Below are positions 17,527 to 25,450 of a DNA stretch of 64,000 bases, piece by piece (position 1 is the stretch's first letter; every line of letters begins with the position of its first letter). A program made the position numbers and the translations under genes. The notes beneath the pieces were generated by a model. That model worked only from the letters and a program-made list of their open reading frames with translations, was not told the DNA's origin and did no database searches. This DNA comes from an uncultured Pelagibacteraceae bacterium (lineage in GTDB: Bacteria > Pseudomonadota > Alphaproteobacteria > Pelagibacterales > Pelagibacteraceae): NCBI GenBank assembly GCA_902573425.1, contig CACGJO010000001.1, forward strand, positions 1-64,000, read 5' to 3'.

Positions 17527-17588
17527 AAAATAGAGTGTTTGTGAAAAAGCCTTGTTTTTATTAGGTTTTTTTACAATCTAAATGATAA

Positions 17589-18695
17589 TTAAAATAATCC
17601 TAAATCTTTTAAATCACTAAAAGTAGTAAATAACATTAAAGAAAGCAGTAAAAAAAGACCGATTCGAAAAAAACCTTCTTGTGTTGCTTGGCTTAATGGT
17701 CTTCCTAAAATTTTTTCAAATAAATAAAACATCAAATGACCACCGTCTAGCAGAGGTATCGGAAATAAGTTAATCAAACCAAGACTAATTGAGATGTATG
17801 CTATTGTGCTCAGAAAAGCTAATATTCCAAATTCCATGACTTGACCAGAAATTTTAGCAATTTTTATAGGTCCGCCCAATTGTGAAGTATCTGCCTTACC
17901 TTGAAACATTGATCCAACAAATTGGATTGTGGTCTTGGAGACAAACCAAATTTCTTTTACTGCATAGTATACTGCTTTGGTAGGTCCAAGTTTTTCTTTA
18001 TTAAATTCATTGTTAGCAGGCCCTATTTTGATGCCTATTACTTTTTTCTTTACAGAATTTCCCAAAGGATCTTTGGAATCAATTATTTCTGGCGTAGCAA
18101 CAAGAGAGATTTTCTTTTGATCTCTTAGTACTTGTATTTTTAACTTTTCTGCATTATTTGTATTGATATAAGTTGATACTTCTAGAATACTTTCTACTTT
18201 ATTATCATTAATACCAATAATTATATCGTTTTTTTTTAGTCCTGCTTTCTCTGCGGGGCTGTTTATTGTTACTTCTTCAATTTTTGGCTGAGTAAAATCT
18301 TTACCGACAAAAATATTAATTAAAGTAAAAATCAATATAGCCAATAAAAAATTTGCTAAAGGGCCGCCGGCAACTATTAATGATCTTTGATATAATGGTT
18401 TTGTAACAAATAATTTTTTTTGATCCTCTTTATTATATTTTTTTAACAACTCTTCTTGCTCGGATTGACTAAATACATTTCTATCTCCAAAAAATTTAAC
18501 ATAACCTCCAAGTGGAATTAAACAAAATTTCCATCTTGTTCCGTTTTTATCATTAAAACCAAAAATTTCTTTCCCAAAACCAATTGAAAAATCTGTTACT
18601 GCAACTCCATATCTTCTTGCAAAATAATAATGGCCATACTCATGAATAAAAACTACTATAGTTATTAAAATTATGAATGGAATTATATAACTCAT
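17589..18695 (-). CDS. rseP: Site-2 membrane metalloprotease RseP family
   Basis: Zinc intramembrane protease that cleaves anti-sigma factors or signal peptides within the membrane. The first helix contains the HExxH motif (FIHEYGHYYFARR). A PDZ domain at about residues 130-200 contains SPAEKAGLKKNDIIIGIN, and the third helix has NLFPIPLLDGGH with the metal-binding Asp. Both ends are intact. The ATG at 18695 overlaps the rhomboid stop (TAATG); the track start at 18704 is a TTG. The usual dxr/bamA neighbours are not here. Confidence 0.93.
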   Translation of the reverse strand: MSYIIPFIILITIVVFIHEYGHYYFARRYGVAVTDFSIGFGKEIFGFNDKNGTRWKFCLIPLGGYVKFFGDRNVFSQSEQEELLKKYNKEDQKKLFVTKPLYQRSLIVAGGPLANFLLAILIFTLINIFVGKDFTQPKIEEVTINSPAEKAGLKKNDIIIGINDNKVESILEVSTYINTNNAEKLKIQVLRDQKKISLVATPEIIDSKDPLGNSVKKKVIGIKIGPANNEFNKEKLGPTKAVYYAVKEIWFVSKTTIQFVGSMFQGKADTSQLGGPIKIAKISGQVMEFGILAFLSTIAYISISLGLINLFPIPLLDGGHLMFYLFEKILGRPLSQATQEGFFRIGLFLLLSLMLFTTFSDLKDLGLF

Positions 18696-19420
18696 TACTC
18701 CCAAGGACCTTTTTGTTTTTTATTGATTTTCTTATTAAAGTTTTTTTTGATACTTTTTTTATTTAAAAATAATATCAAAACAACACCAGTTATAAAACCA
18801 CCTATATGTGCGGCATATGCCACTCCTCCACCACTGGAAGAGGCTGTTAGGAATGAATTTACAAACTGTAAAATAAACCAAAAACCCAAAACGTAAAGAG
18901 CTCTAATTTTGATTAACTGGCTAAAAAATCCAAAAGGTATTAAAACCAATACTCTAGCATTAGGATAGTTAATTAAATAGGCGCCTAATACTCCTCCAAT
19001 TGCTCCACTAGCACCTATCATTGGTATTTGAGAATTAACATCCATAAGTACTTGGGCCATCGCAGCTCCAATACCTGAAACAAAATAAAAAATTACAAAA
19101 TTTAAAGTACCTAAATCGTCCTCTATATTGTCAGCAAAAATCCAAAGATATAACATGTTTCCAATTAAATGCATCCAACCACCATGCATAAACATTGAAG
19201 TAAAAATTGTCCCGATTGGTGAAATTCTATAAAGATCATTTGGAAGTTGATCTACTCCCATTAGAACAGAAGGTATAAGCCCATATGAATATGTAAAATC
19301 TCGAAGCTCTGTTTCGCTTAAACCTGTTTGTGCTAAAAATATTAAAATGCAAAATCCAATAATTCCGTAACTTACTATTGGTCTGCCTTTTGTTGGATTA
19401 TCATCTTTTAAAGGTATCAT
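18695..19420 (-). CDS. Rhomboid family intramembrane serine protease
   Basis: Polytopic serine protease with a Ser-His dyad in the membrane. Characteristic motifs are FMHGGWMHLIGNMLYLWIF (L1 loop and TM2), IGASGAIGGVLGAYL (catalytic Ser of GxSG) and AYAAHIGGFITG (catalytic His). About six or seven helices fit in 241 residues. It is translationally coupled to rseP, giving a two-protease unit of different catalytic classes. Substrates cannot be predicted from the sequence. Confidence 0.92.
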   Translation of the reverse strand: MIPLKDDNPTKGRPIVSYGIIGFCILIFLAQTGLSETELRDFTYSYGLIPSVLMGVDQLPNDLYRISPIGTIFTSMFMHGGWMHLIGNMLYLWIFADNIEDDLGTLNFVIFYFVSGIGAAMAQVLMDVNSQIPMIGASGAIGGVLGAYLINYPNARVLVLIPFGFFSQLIKIRALYVLGFWFILQFVNSFLTASSSGGGVAYAAHIGGFITGVVLILFLNKKSIKKNFNKKINKKQKGPWE

Positions 19421-19510
19421 TTAGTTAGATATTTAATTTTTACTACATTATCTTTAGGTTAAGTATTTAAAATGTTTGATTTTATCAACTTATAATTGTA
19501 TTATAAAATT

Positions 19511-19822
19511 ATGAGTGAAAAAACTACAGTACTTCTCTCTGATGTGACAATAAAGGGAGATATAATTGAAAAAGAAAGATTGGTTATTGATGCCAAAATA
19601 GATGGTGATGTTACAGCAGATAAGTTGCAGACACACTCTGGATCAAAGATCAATGGAAATATAAGCTCAACTGATGCAAGTCTTGGTGGGACTTCAAATG
19701 GGAACGTCAATTCTGATCTGATAAAAATAAAATCTACAGCAGAAGTTGAAGGTGTTTTAAATCAGAAAAATCTTTCAATTGAAGAAGGCGCTAAACTAAA
19801 AATAAAAGCCGAAACATATTAA
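19511..19822 (+). CDS. Bactofilin (polymer-forming cytoskeletal protein)
   Basis: Bactofilins polymerise into filaments without nucleotide and act in cell shape or polar localisation. The body is a right-handed beta-helix made of short hydrophobic repeats: TIKGDIIEKERLVIDAKIDG, then VTADKLQTHSGSKINGNIS, then VEGVLNQKNLSIEEGAKL. The protein is 103 residues from the ATG at 19511, preferred over the track start five codons earlier because MSEKTTV is a natural N-terminus. No M23 peptidase partner is adjacent. A role in the curved SAR11 cell shape is possible but unproven. Confidence 0.88.
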   Translation: MSEKTTVLLSDVTIKGDIIEKERLVIDAKIDGDVTADKLQTHSGSKINGNISSTDASLGGTSNGNVNSDLIKIKSTAEVEGVLNQKNLSIEEGAKLKIKAETY

Positions 19823-20713
19823 TTAAAATTTCCATTCACTTACTTTACTAAGTAGAAAATTTCTAAAAGCTTTTACTTTAGCAACATTTTTTAATGATTG
19901 AGGATAAACAAAATGAGTTTCGGTTAAAGGTCCTTCAATTTCAGGTAAGACTTTTGCAATATTTGAAACATTGGCTGTCATATAATCTGGAAGAGCAGCA
20001 AGACCGACTCCACTTTGTACAGCTAAAAGTAATCCATAAACACTATTTACTTTCATAACTGGTTTTCTCTTTTTTTTATCTTTGGAACCTAACTTTAATG
20101 CCCAATCAGGATTGAATACAGGGGATGGTGCTCCTCTACCATATGTAATAAATTTATGCTTATCTAAATCTTTTATATTTTTTGGATGACCATATTTTTC
20201 CAAATATTTTGTTGAACCATAAATATGGTAGTTTAGATCTATCAATTTTTTTTGAATATAATTTAATTGTTTTGGCCTCCTCATAAAAATTCCTACATCA
20301 GCTTGACGAGTACTTAGGTCTAACTCTTTATCATCAAATATAAGTTCAATTTCTATTTCTGGATGAAGCGCCATAAACTCTTTTATTCTTGGTGTTAACC
20401 AAGTTGTTCCAAAACTCACAACAGTAGTAATAGTAAGTTTGCCATTAAGCTTATCTTTCTCATCGCTTAATGTGGCCTCTACATCTTTTAATTTTGATAT
20501 TACTTCGTGTGCTGTTTTATATAAGTACTCTCCATTATCAGTCAAAACTAAACCTCTAGCGTGTCTCTCGAAGAGATGGATTTTGAGTTCATTTTCTAAA
20601 GTTTGAATTTGTCTGCTTATTGCAGATTGGCTTAAATTTAATACTGTTGAGGCTTTTGTAAAACTTCCAGACTCAGCTACTGCATGAAAAATTTTTAATT
20701 TATCCCAGTCCAT
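19823..20713 (-). CDS. LysR-type transcriptional regulator
   Basis: A 296-residue regulator with an N-terminal winged helix-turn-helix (LKIFHAVAESGSFTKASTVL, then SQSAISRQIQTLENEL) and a C-terminal effector-binding domain (about residues 90-290). It lies 3 bases after the acuI gene on the same strand, so it is probably co-transcribed with it instead of being divergent as is common for LysR activators. The effector is unknown; acrylyl-CoA or a related metabolite would be logical given its partner (inference). Confidence 0.93.
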   Translation of the reverse strand: MDWDKLKIFHAVAESGSFTKASTVLNLSQSAISRQIQTLENELKIHLFERHARGLVLTDNGEYLYKTAHEVISKLKDVEATLSDEKDKLNGKLTITTVVSFGTTWLTPRIKEFMALHPEIEIELIFDDKELDLSTRQADVGIFMRRPKQLNYIQKKLIDLNYHIYGSTKYLEKYGHPKNIKDLDKHKFITYGRGAPSPVFNPDWALKLGSKDKKKRKPVMKVNSVYGLLLAVQSGVGLAALPDYMTANVSNIAKVLPEIEGPLTETHFVYPQSLKNVAKVKAFRNFLLSKVSEWKF

Positions 20714-20716
20714 ATT

Positions 20717-21718
20717 TTATTTGTTGGGATTTACCAGAATTCTACCGGTCAATTCACCTTTAAGCATTTTTGGAAATTCACTCAGTAATTCATTTAAAGA
20801 TACTTCCTTAATTGAGCTTTCAATCATAGTAAAATCAATCAGTTTGCTCACTTCGTTCCATACAAAATCTTTTCTTCTTGCTGAAGTACCTGAGGAGTCT
20901 ATCCCCCATAATTTTACCCCTCTTATTACAAAAGGCATTGTATTAGTTGCAATTTTAACGCCACCAGCGTTACCTGGTAAAGCGACAATACCACCAGGTT
21001 TTGTTTGTGCCAAAATTTTAGTCAGCCCTTCTCCACCAACATTATCGACAACACAGTCCCACAGGCCCTTTTCCAAAAGTTTACTTTCACCTAAAAATTC
21101 TTTTCTGTCTAAAATATTTTTAGCCCCTAGTTTCTTTAAATAATCGTGTTTGTTTTTTTTTCCAGTTACAGCATGAACATCATAACCCATTTTTGATAAA
21201 GCCATGACAGCGAAACTACCGACTCCACCCGTTGCTCCAGTTACCAAAACATCCTTAACTTTGGATCCCATTAAAAGTTCTTCTTTAGCTTTTACCGCAA
21301 AAGAGCATAGCAAAGCTGTAAGACCAGCGGTACCCATCATCATTGCTTTTTTATTTGTTAAATCTTTTGGTAGTTTTACAAGAAAATCCGAGTTTACTTT
21401 TGCGTATTGAGAAAATCCTCCATAATAAATTTCTCCTACTCTAAATCCAGTTAATATTACTTTATCATCCTTTTTAAATTTTTCATCTTCTGATTCCTCA
21501 ACAGTTCCTGAAAAATCTATGCCTGGAACAAAGGGATATTTTTTAACAATTCTTCCACCATTATTTAATATCAATGCATCTTTAAAATTTAAACTAGAAA
21601 AATCTATTCTGACTAAAACATTTCCATCTTTTAAATGATCGCCATTTAAATCTTTTACTTCTCGAGTGAATTTTTCGTCTTTGTTATCAATTACAATGGC
21701 TTTGAAACTTTTTGGCAT
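20717..21718 (-). CDS. acuI: Acrylyl-CoA reductase AcuI-like (YhdH/YhfP family)
   Basis: Medium-chain NADPH-dependent reductase of the zinc-free YhdH family. Diagnostic segments are DFSSLNFKDALILNNGGRIV, FVPGIDFSGTVEES, the cofactor loop VLVTGATGGVGSFAVMALSKMGY and GLWDCVVDNVGGEGL. Family members reduce toxic acrylyl-CoA to propionyl-CoA, a step in DMSP breakdown and detoxification, and SAR11 is known to degrade DMSP. The DMSP demethylase gene dmdA is not in the window. The length of 333 residues is normal. The exact substrate is inferred from the family. Confidence 0.85.
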   Translation of the reverse strand: MPKSFKAIVIDNKDEKFTREVKDLNGDHLKDGNVLVRIDFSSLNFKDALILNNGGRIVKKYPFVPGIDFSGTVEESEDEKFKKDDKVILTGFRVGEIYYGGFSQYAKVNSDFLVKLPKDLTNKKAMMMGTAGLTALLCSFAVKAKEELLMGSKVKDVLVTGATGGVGSFAVMALSKMGYDVHAVTGKKNKHDYLKKLGAKNILDRKEFLGESKLLEKGLWDCVVDNVGGEGLTKILAQTKPGGIVALPGNAGGVKIATNTMPFVIRGVKLWGIDSSGTSARRKDFVWNEVSKLIDFTMIESSIKEVSLNELLSEFPKMLKGELTGRILVNPNK

Positions 21719-21780
21719 GTTTCATCTTACATGTGACAAATTAATATGACAAATTATTTTTTGGGAATATAAGATTAATT

Positions 21781-21984
21781 ATGAAGCAAAAATTTCCTTA
21801 TTATATAAGATTAAGTATAATTCTCATTATTTTAATTTCTCCTATATTAGTTTTCCAAATTAGCTGGAATTATTTAGGTAAAGAAGATGGTTTATTATTT
21901 GCTTTTTGTTATGGAATAGTAGCAGTAACTTATGCTTGTTATAAATTCTATTTAGATAATTGGAGAGATGAAGATGATGACTAA
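21781..21984 (+). CDS. Small two-helix membrane protein
   Basis: A 67-residue ORF with two hydrophobic segments (about 9-27 and 39-55) and an acidic C-terminal tail (WRDEDDD). It is flanked by the divergent acuI gene and ends one base before the convergent folE stop. No conserved family was recognised. The start context after an AT-rich gap and the well-formed transmembrane topology support a real gene. Confidence 0.65.
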   Translation: MKQKFPYYIRLSIILIILISPILVFQISWNYLGKEDGLLFAFCYGIVAVTYACYKFYLDNWRDEDDD

Positions 21985-22599
21985 TTATTTATCAGAAATA
22001 TGTTTCAAAAATCTATTCTGAAAACTAAGATCGTCTTTAAATTTACCTAAAAAATAATTTGTGATTGTAGTTGCTTTTTCTTTTTTAATACCTCTCATAG
22101 TCATACATTGATGAGTTGAGTCTATTGTAACTGCAACTCCATGGGCATCCAAACCATCCATTAGAGATTTTGCAATCTGCATAGTTAATCTTTCTTGTGT
22201 TTGTAATCTTTTAGAATAAACTTCAACAACTCTTGCTAGCTTGCTTAAACCTACTACTCTTTTTTTTGGTATGTAAGCAACATGGGCTACTCCAATAATT
22301 GGTGCCATATGGTGCTCACAATGACTCTGAACAGAAATATTTTTTTGTAGTACCATGTCATCGTAACCATTAACGTCACCAAAAGTTTTTAATAACTCTG
22401 AGGTAATTTCTTGATTATATCCCTTAAAATATTCTTTATAAGCTTTTGTTACTCTTCTTGGAGTTTCTAACAACCCCTCTCTGTTCGGATTTTCACCGAT
22501 CCATCGCAATATAGTTCTAAAAGCTTCCTCTGCTTCTTTGTCTGAAACTTCTGATTTATCTTTTAAAATTGCATTATCTGTATTTTTAACTATTTTCAT
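21985..22599 (-). CDS. folE: GTP cyclohydrolase I
   Basis: Converts GTP to 7,8-dihydroneopterin triphosphate, the entry to folate (or queuosine) synthesis. The zinc and catalytic motifs are visible: QSHCEHHMAPIIGVAHVAYIP and HQCMTMRGIKKEKATTIT. GLSKLARVVEVYSKRLQTQE forms part of the decamer core. The start at the ATG 22599 (MKIVKNTDN) is preferred over the TTG at 22608 in the track. The protein is 204 residues, normal for the type IA enzyme. It is divergent from hisI. Confidence 0.96.
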   Translation of the reverse strand: MKIVKNTDNAILKDKSEVSDKEAEEAFRTILRWIGENPNREGLLETPRRVTKAYKEYFKGYNQEITSELLKTFGDVNGYDDMVLQKNISVQSHCEHHMAPIIGVAHVAYIPKKRVVGLSKLARVVEVYSKRLQTQERLTMQIAKSLMDGLDAHGVAVTIDSTHQCMTMRGIKKEKATTITNYFLGKFKDDLSFQNRFLKHISDK

Positions 22600-22675
22600 A
22601 AATAACAAAATTAATATATAATAAAAATTATTAATGCAAACTGCAAACTTATTATAGTTTTATATAACTAATCAA

Positions 22676-23143
22676 ATGTTTAAAAAAAGAGAAAATGTCG
22701 CGGATATTGAGGAGGGTAATTTGCTTTCACCAAAATTTAACAATGATGGTCTTATACCTATCATAACAACTGATTTTAAAACCAAGGAAGTTTTAATGCA
22801 AGGTTACATGAATTCCGAAGCTCTTAAAAAAACTATTGAAACTAAAGAAGCTCATTATTGGAGTAGATCAAGAAAAGAAGTTTGGCACAAAGGTGAAACA
22901 AGTGGTTTTGTTCAAAAAGTTGTTGAGATGAGAATAGATGATGATCAAGACTCTATATGGATGAGTGTAGACATAGGCGATGGCGCAAGTTGCCACGTTG
23001 GTTACAAATCCTGTTTTTATAGATCAATTACTCTTGGAAAGATTGAAAACACCGAAAAGGTTAAAATAGATTTTAAAGAAAAAAAGAAAAAATTTGATCC
23101 TGAGGTGGTTTACAAAAACAAACCCAATCCAACAAAAATCTAG
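22676..23143 (+). CDS. hisI: Phosphoribosyl-AMP cyclohydrolase
   Basis: Opens the purine ring of phosphoribosyl-AMP in histidine synthesis. The signatures ETKEAHYWSRSRKEVWHKGE and SVDIGDGASCHVGYKSCFYR, including the zinc-binding cysteines, are intact. It is a stand-alone HisI without the HisE pyrophosphohydrolase domain; the C-terminus is a Lys-rich tail. At 155 residues it is slightly longer than average because of the N-terminal extension. It is separated from other his genes, as is usual in streamlined Alphaproteobacteria. Confidence 0.95.
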   Translation: MFKKRENVADIEEGNLLSPKFNNDGLIPIITTDFKTKEVLMQGYMNSEALKKTIETKEAHYWSRSRKEVWHKGETSGFVQKVVEMRIDDDQDSIWMSVDIGDGASCHVGYKSCFYRSITLGKIENTEKVKIDFKEKKKKFDPEVVYKNKPNPTKI

Positions 23144-23145
23144 TT

Positions 23146-23664
23146 TTATCTATTAAAAACAATTAGTATTAAAAACAATAAAATAGCTTGGATAAACCAA
23201 CACAACACTACAACACCAAGTGCTTTCCACAAACTTTTATAATCAAGAGCTTGTCTAACAGCAACTACCATGCAAGCCAACATCCAAAATGAGGAGCCAA
23301 TAAATGTTACTGTCATTAATTCAGGGGTGAAACCAAATATTCTAATTATTCCAGGAGCACTGGAAAAACCAATTGTTCTAAGTAGTTCTCCATGATCACT
23401 TTTTGTTTGTTTGTCTGGAAACAATTTTGTTCCAACAATAAAAATCAAAAATGCCCAGAAGTACCAACTAGCTAAAGATATTAATGGACCTAAAAAGAGA
23501 CTTGTTGCTCCTAAATGTATAGCTCCGACACCTGCTGCTAAGCTTGACAATACAACTACACACGCTGCCTGAAAGGTTGCAGATTTATCGTGTTCAACTT
23601 CTTCGTAAAGTTCAGGATCAATTTTTATTGCTCTAAAAATTCTTTTTAAAAAATTCGATTTCAT
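23146..23664 (-). CDS. Yip1-domain membrane protein
   Basis: A 172-residue protein with a basic N-terminus (MKSNFLKRIFRAIKIDPEL) and about five transmembrane helices. AACVVVLSSLAAGVGAIHLG, the loop GELLRTIGFSSAPGIIRIFG and ACMVVAVRQALDYKSLWKALG are typical of bacterial Yip1 proteins. The function is unknown. It is convergent with hisI (2 bases apart) and precedes nothing on its strand that is clearly related. Confidence 0.8.
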   Translation of the reverse strand: MKSNFLKRIFRAIKIDPELYEEVEHDKSATFQAACVVVLSSLAAGVGAIHLGATSLFLGPLISLASWYFWAFLIFIVGTKLFPDKQTKSDHGELLRTIGFSSAPGIIRIFGFTPELMTVTFIGSSFWMLACMVVAVRQALDYKSLWKALGVVVLCWFIQAILLFLILIVFNR

Positions 23665-23687
23665 AGTTTAATAATTCATTATTTTAT

Positions 23688-24152
23688 TTAGTTTAAGTAA
23701 AAAATATTCACGTTTAGTAAAAATGCAAAAAAGGACCATAACAAATATGGAGTCATTAGTAAAAAGCTAAGTTTAGTAGTTTTATAATAAATTATCATTA
23801 GCCAAACAATAAAAAATAAAATTATTAACAAATTAAACACAGATAATAAAATTTGATGAAAGCCAAAAAAAATTATGCTCCACAGCGAATTAAAAACTAT
23901 ATGAATGAAATAAATGTTCAATGTTTTCTTGTTCCGATAGGAAATCCAGTTAAACCAAATTGCTACAGACATTAATATGTAAAGTGTCGTCCATACGGGG
24001 CCAAAAACCCATGATGGCGGGCTAAATGATGGTCGAATTATTTGTGAATACCAAGGTTCCTTAAAAATTGATGTTACAACTCCACCTATTGCAGATGCTA
24101 TAAATGTAATTAAAACTATTAAAAATAAAGATAAGTATTTATTATTAAACAT
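23688..24152 (-). CDS. tspO: TspO/MBR family protein
   Basis: Five-helix membrane protein that binds porphyrins and related tetrapyrroles. The helix-loop motif EPWYSQIIRPSFSPPSWVFG followed by PVWTTLYILMSVAIW is diagnostic, as is NSLWSIIFFGFHQ. The track start at 24188 is a TTG inside the divergent gene; MFNNKYLSLFL at 24152 is more likely and gives 154 residues. Bacterial TspO members regulate pigment or oxygen responses. It lies next to a lipid-modification gene set associated elsewhere with light stress. Confidence 0.9.
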   Translation of the reverse strand: MFNNKYLSLFLIVLITFIASAIGGVVTSIFKEPWYSQIIRPSFSPPSWVFGPVWTTLYILMSVAIWFNWISYRNKKTLNIYFIHIVFNSLWSIIFFGFHQILLSVFNLLIILFFIVWLMIIYYKTTKLSFLLMTPYLLWSFFAFLLNVNIFYLN

Positions 24153-24173
24153 TAATATGAGATATAATTTATC

Positions 24174-24926
24174 ATGAGTAATAACCAAAAGAAAGTTTGG
24201 ATAACAGGTGCAAGTAGTGGTATTGGGAAGGCTGTTGCTGAAAAATTTGCAAAAGAAAATTGGAAAGTTGCAATTTCTGCTAGAAGAGAAAATCTATTAA
24301 ATGAAATGGCAAAAAACGAGAATATTTTTGCTTATCCCATGGATGTGACTGAATCAAATAAAACTCAAGAAACATTTAATAAAATATTAAAAGACTTTAA
24401 AGATATAGATCTTTGTATTTTTAGTTCTGGCACCTACGAAAGGAAGTCGGAAAAAGGTCTAAGCGTAGAAAATGTAAAAACAGTGATGGAGGTTAATTTT
24501 TTAGGTGTAGTTGGGTGTGTTAAAGCAGTTCAAGAGTATTTTCAAAATAAGAAAAACGGACATATTTCAATTGTCTCATCGCCAGTAGGGTATAGAGGCT
24601 TACCTAAATCGTCTGGATATACTGCATCAAAAGCATCTTTAAATAATTTTACCCAAGGAATTTATTTTGATTTTCAAAAATTTAATGTGAGAGTATCCCT
24701 TATATCACCAGGATTTATCAAAACAGCTTTAACAGATAAGAATGAATTTAAAATGCCTTTTTTAAAAGATACAAATTATGCGGCTGATAAAATTTATGAT
24801 GGATTAGTAAATAAAAAATCTTTTGAAATAATATTTCCACCACAGATAGCTTTTATTTATAAGATTTTTCAAATACTACCAAATAGAGTTTATAATTTTT
24901 TGATTAGTAAATTTGTTAATCGTTAA
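24174..24926 (+). CDS. Short-chain dehydrogenase/reductase
   Basis: A classical SDR of 250 residues. It contains the NAD(P)-binding motif VWITGASSGIGKAVAEKFA, an NNAG-like segment (CIFSSGTYE) and the catalytic Ser and YxxxK in ISIVSSPVGYRG and SGYTASKASL. The first-strand Arg after the cofactor loop (SARREN) suggests NADP. It ends with a hydrophobic C-terminal stretch that could touch the membrane. It overlaps the DUF3833 stop on the opposite strand by 4 bases. The substrate is unknown; similar SDRs occur beside Cfa/DUF1365/FAD-oxidoreductase sets. Confidence 0.9.
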   Translation: MSNNQKKVWITGASSGIGKAVAEKFAKENWKVAISARRENLLNEMAKNENIFAYPMDVTESNKTQETFNKILKDFKDIDLCIFSSGTYERKSEKGLSVENVKTVMEVNFLGVVGCVKAVQEYFQNKKNGHISIVSSPVGYRGLPKSSGYTASKASLNNFTQGIYFDFQKFNVRVSLISPGFIKTALTDKNEFKMPFLKDTNYAADKIYDGLVNKKSFEIIFPPQIAFIYKIFQILPNRVYNFLISKFVNR

Positions 24927-25447
24927 TTTTTAACAAATACAACAGTGAGCTCTGCAACCTTAATACCAAATTTTGTCATTTTAGCTCTATTGATAGCAAC
25001 GGTGTCGCTTTGTTTAAAAATCCAATCATCAAAAGTAATTTTAATTTCTTTTCCTTTAACTGGGACTAGCAAAACATATTCTAATTTAAAAGCGGATCCA
25101 TATGAGAAGCCCTTTGCTGTGCCAACAACGTCTGATGCCGTACCTTCGTAATTATGCTCATCTTTTTTAATTATCTTCCATTGTCTTGTTTGAACTTCGC
25201 CATCGGACCAATTAAATTTTTCATCTAATATCAATTGATTTCCATCCCATTTACCATTTAGATCTGCAGAGAATTGTCTTGTTACTTTACCGCCTCTATT
25301 CTGAAGCACTCCGTAAGCTTTGACGTTTCCTTTTAAAAACTCCTCGATTATAAGTTTTGGTTCCTGATCTTTAAAGTCTTCTGGTTTCATTCCTGCTACA
25401 CAATTCGTTAAAAATAATGTTAAAAATAAAGTTAAAATATATCTCAT
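24923..25447 (-). CDS. DUF3833 family lipoprotein
   Basis: A 174-residue protein with a lipobox-type signal (LFLTLFLTNCVAG, Cys at about 16), so it is likely anchored in the outer membrane. The body carries the DUF3833 features KLIIEEFLKGNVKAYGVLQN, then GKWDGNQLILDEKFNWSDGE, then a beta-rich C-terminal half. The gene lies 3 bases after the Cfa-like gene on the same strand. Members of this family usually occur in Cfa/DUF1365/flavoprotein clusters. Molecular function is unknown. Confidence 0.88.
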   Translation of the reverse strand: MRYILTLFLTLFLTNCVAGMKPEDFKDQEPKLIIEEFLKGNVKAYGVLQNRGGKVTRQFSADLNGKWDGNQLILDEKFNWSDGEVQTRQWKIIKKDEHNYEGTASDVVGTAKGFSYGSAFKLEYVLLVPVKGKEIKITFDDWIFKQSDTVAINRAKMTKFGIKVAELTVVFVKN

Positions 25448-25450
25448 TTT

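Noticed and set aside
20721-21143. 140-residue plus-strand ORF opposite acuI
   Set aside because: Shadow frame of a clearly recognised reductase; no independent start signal.
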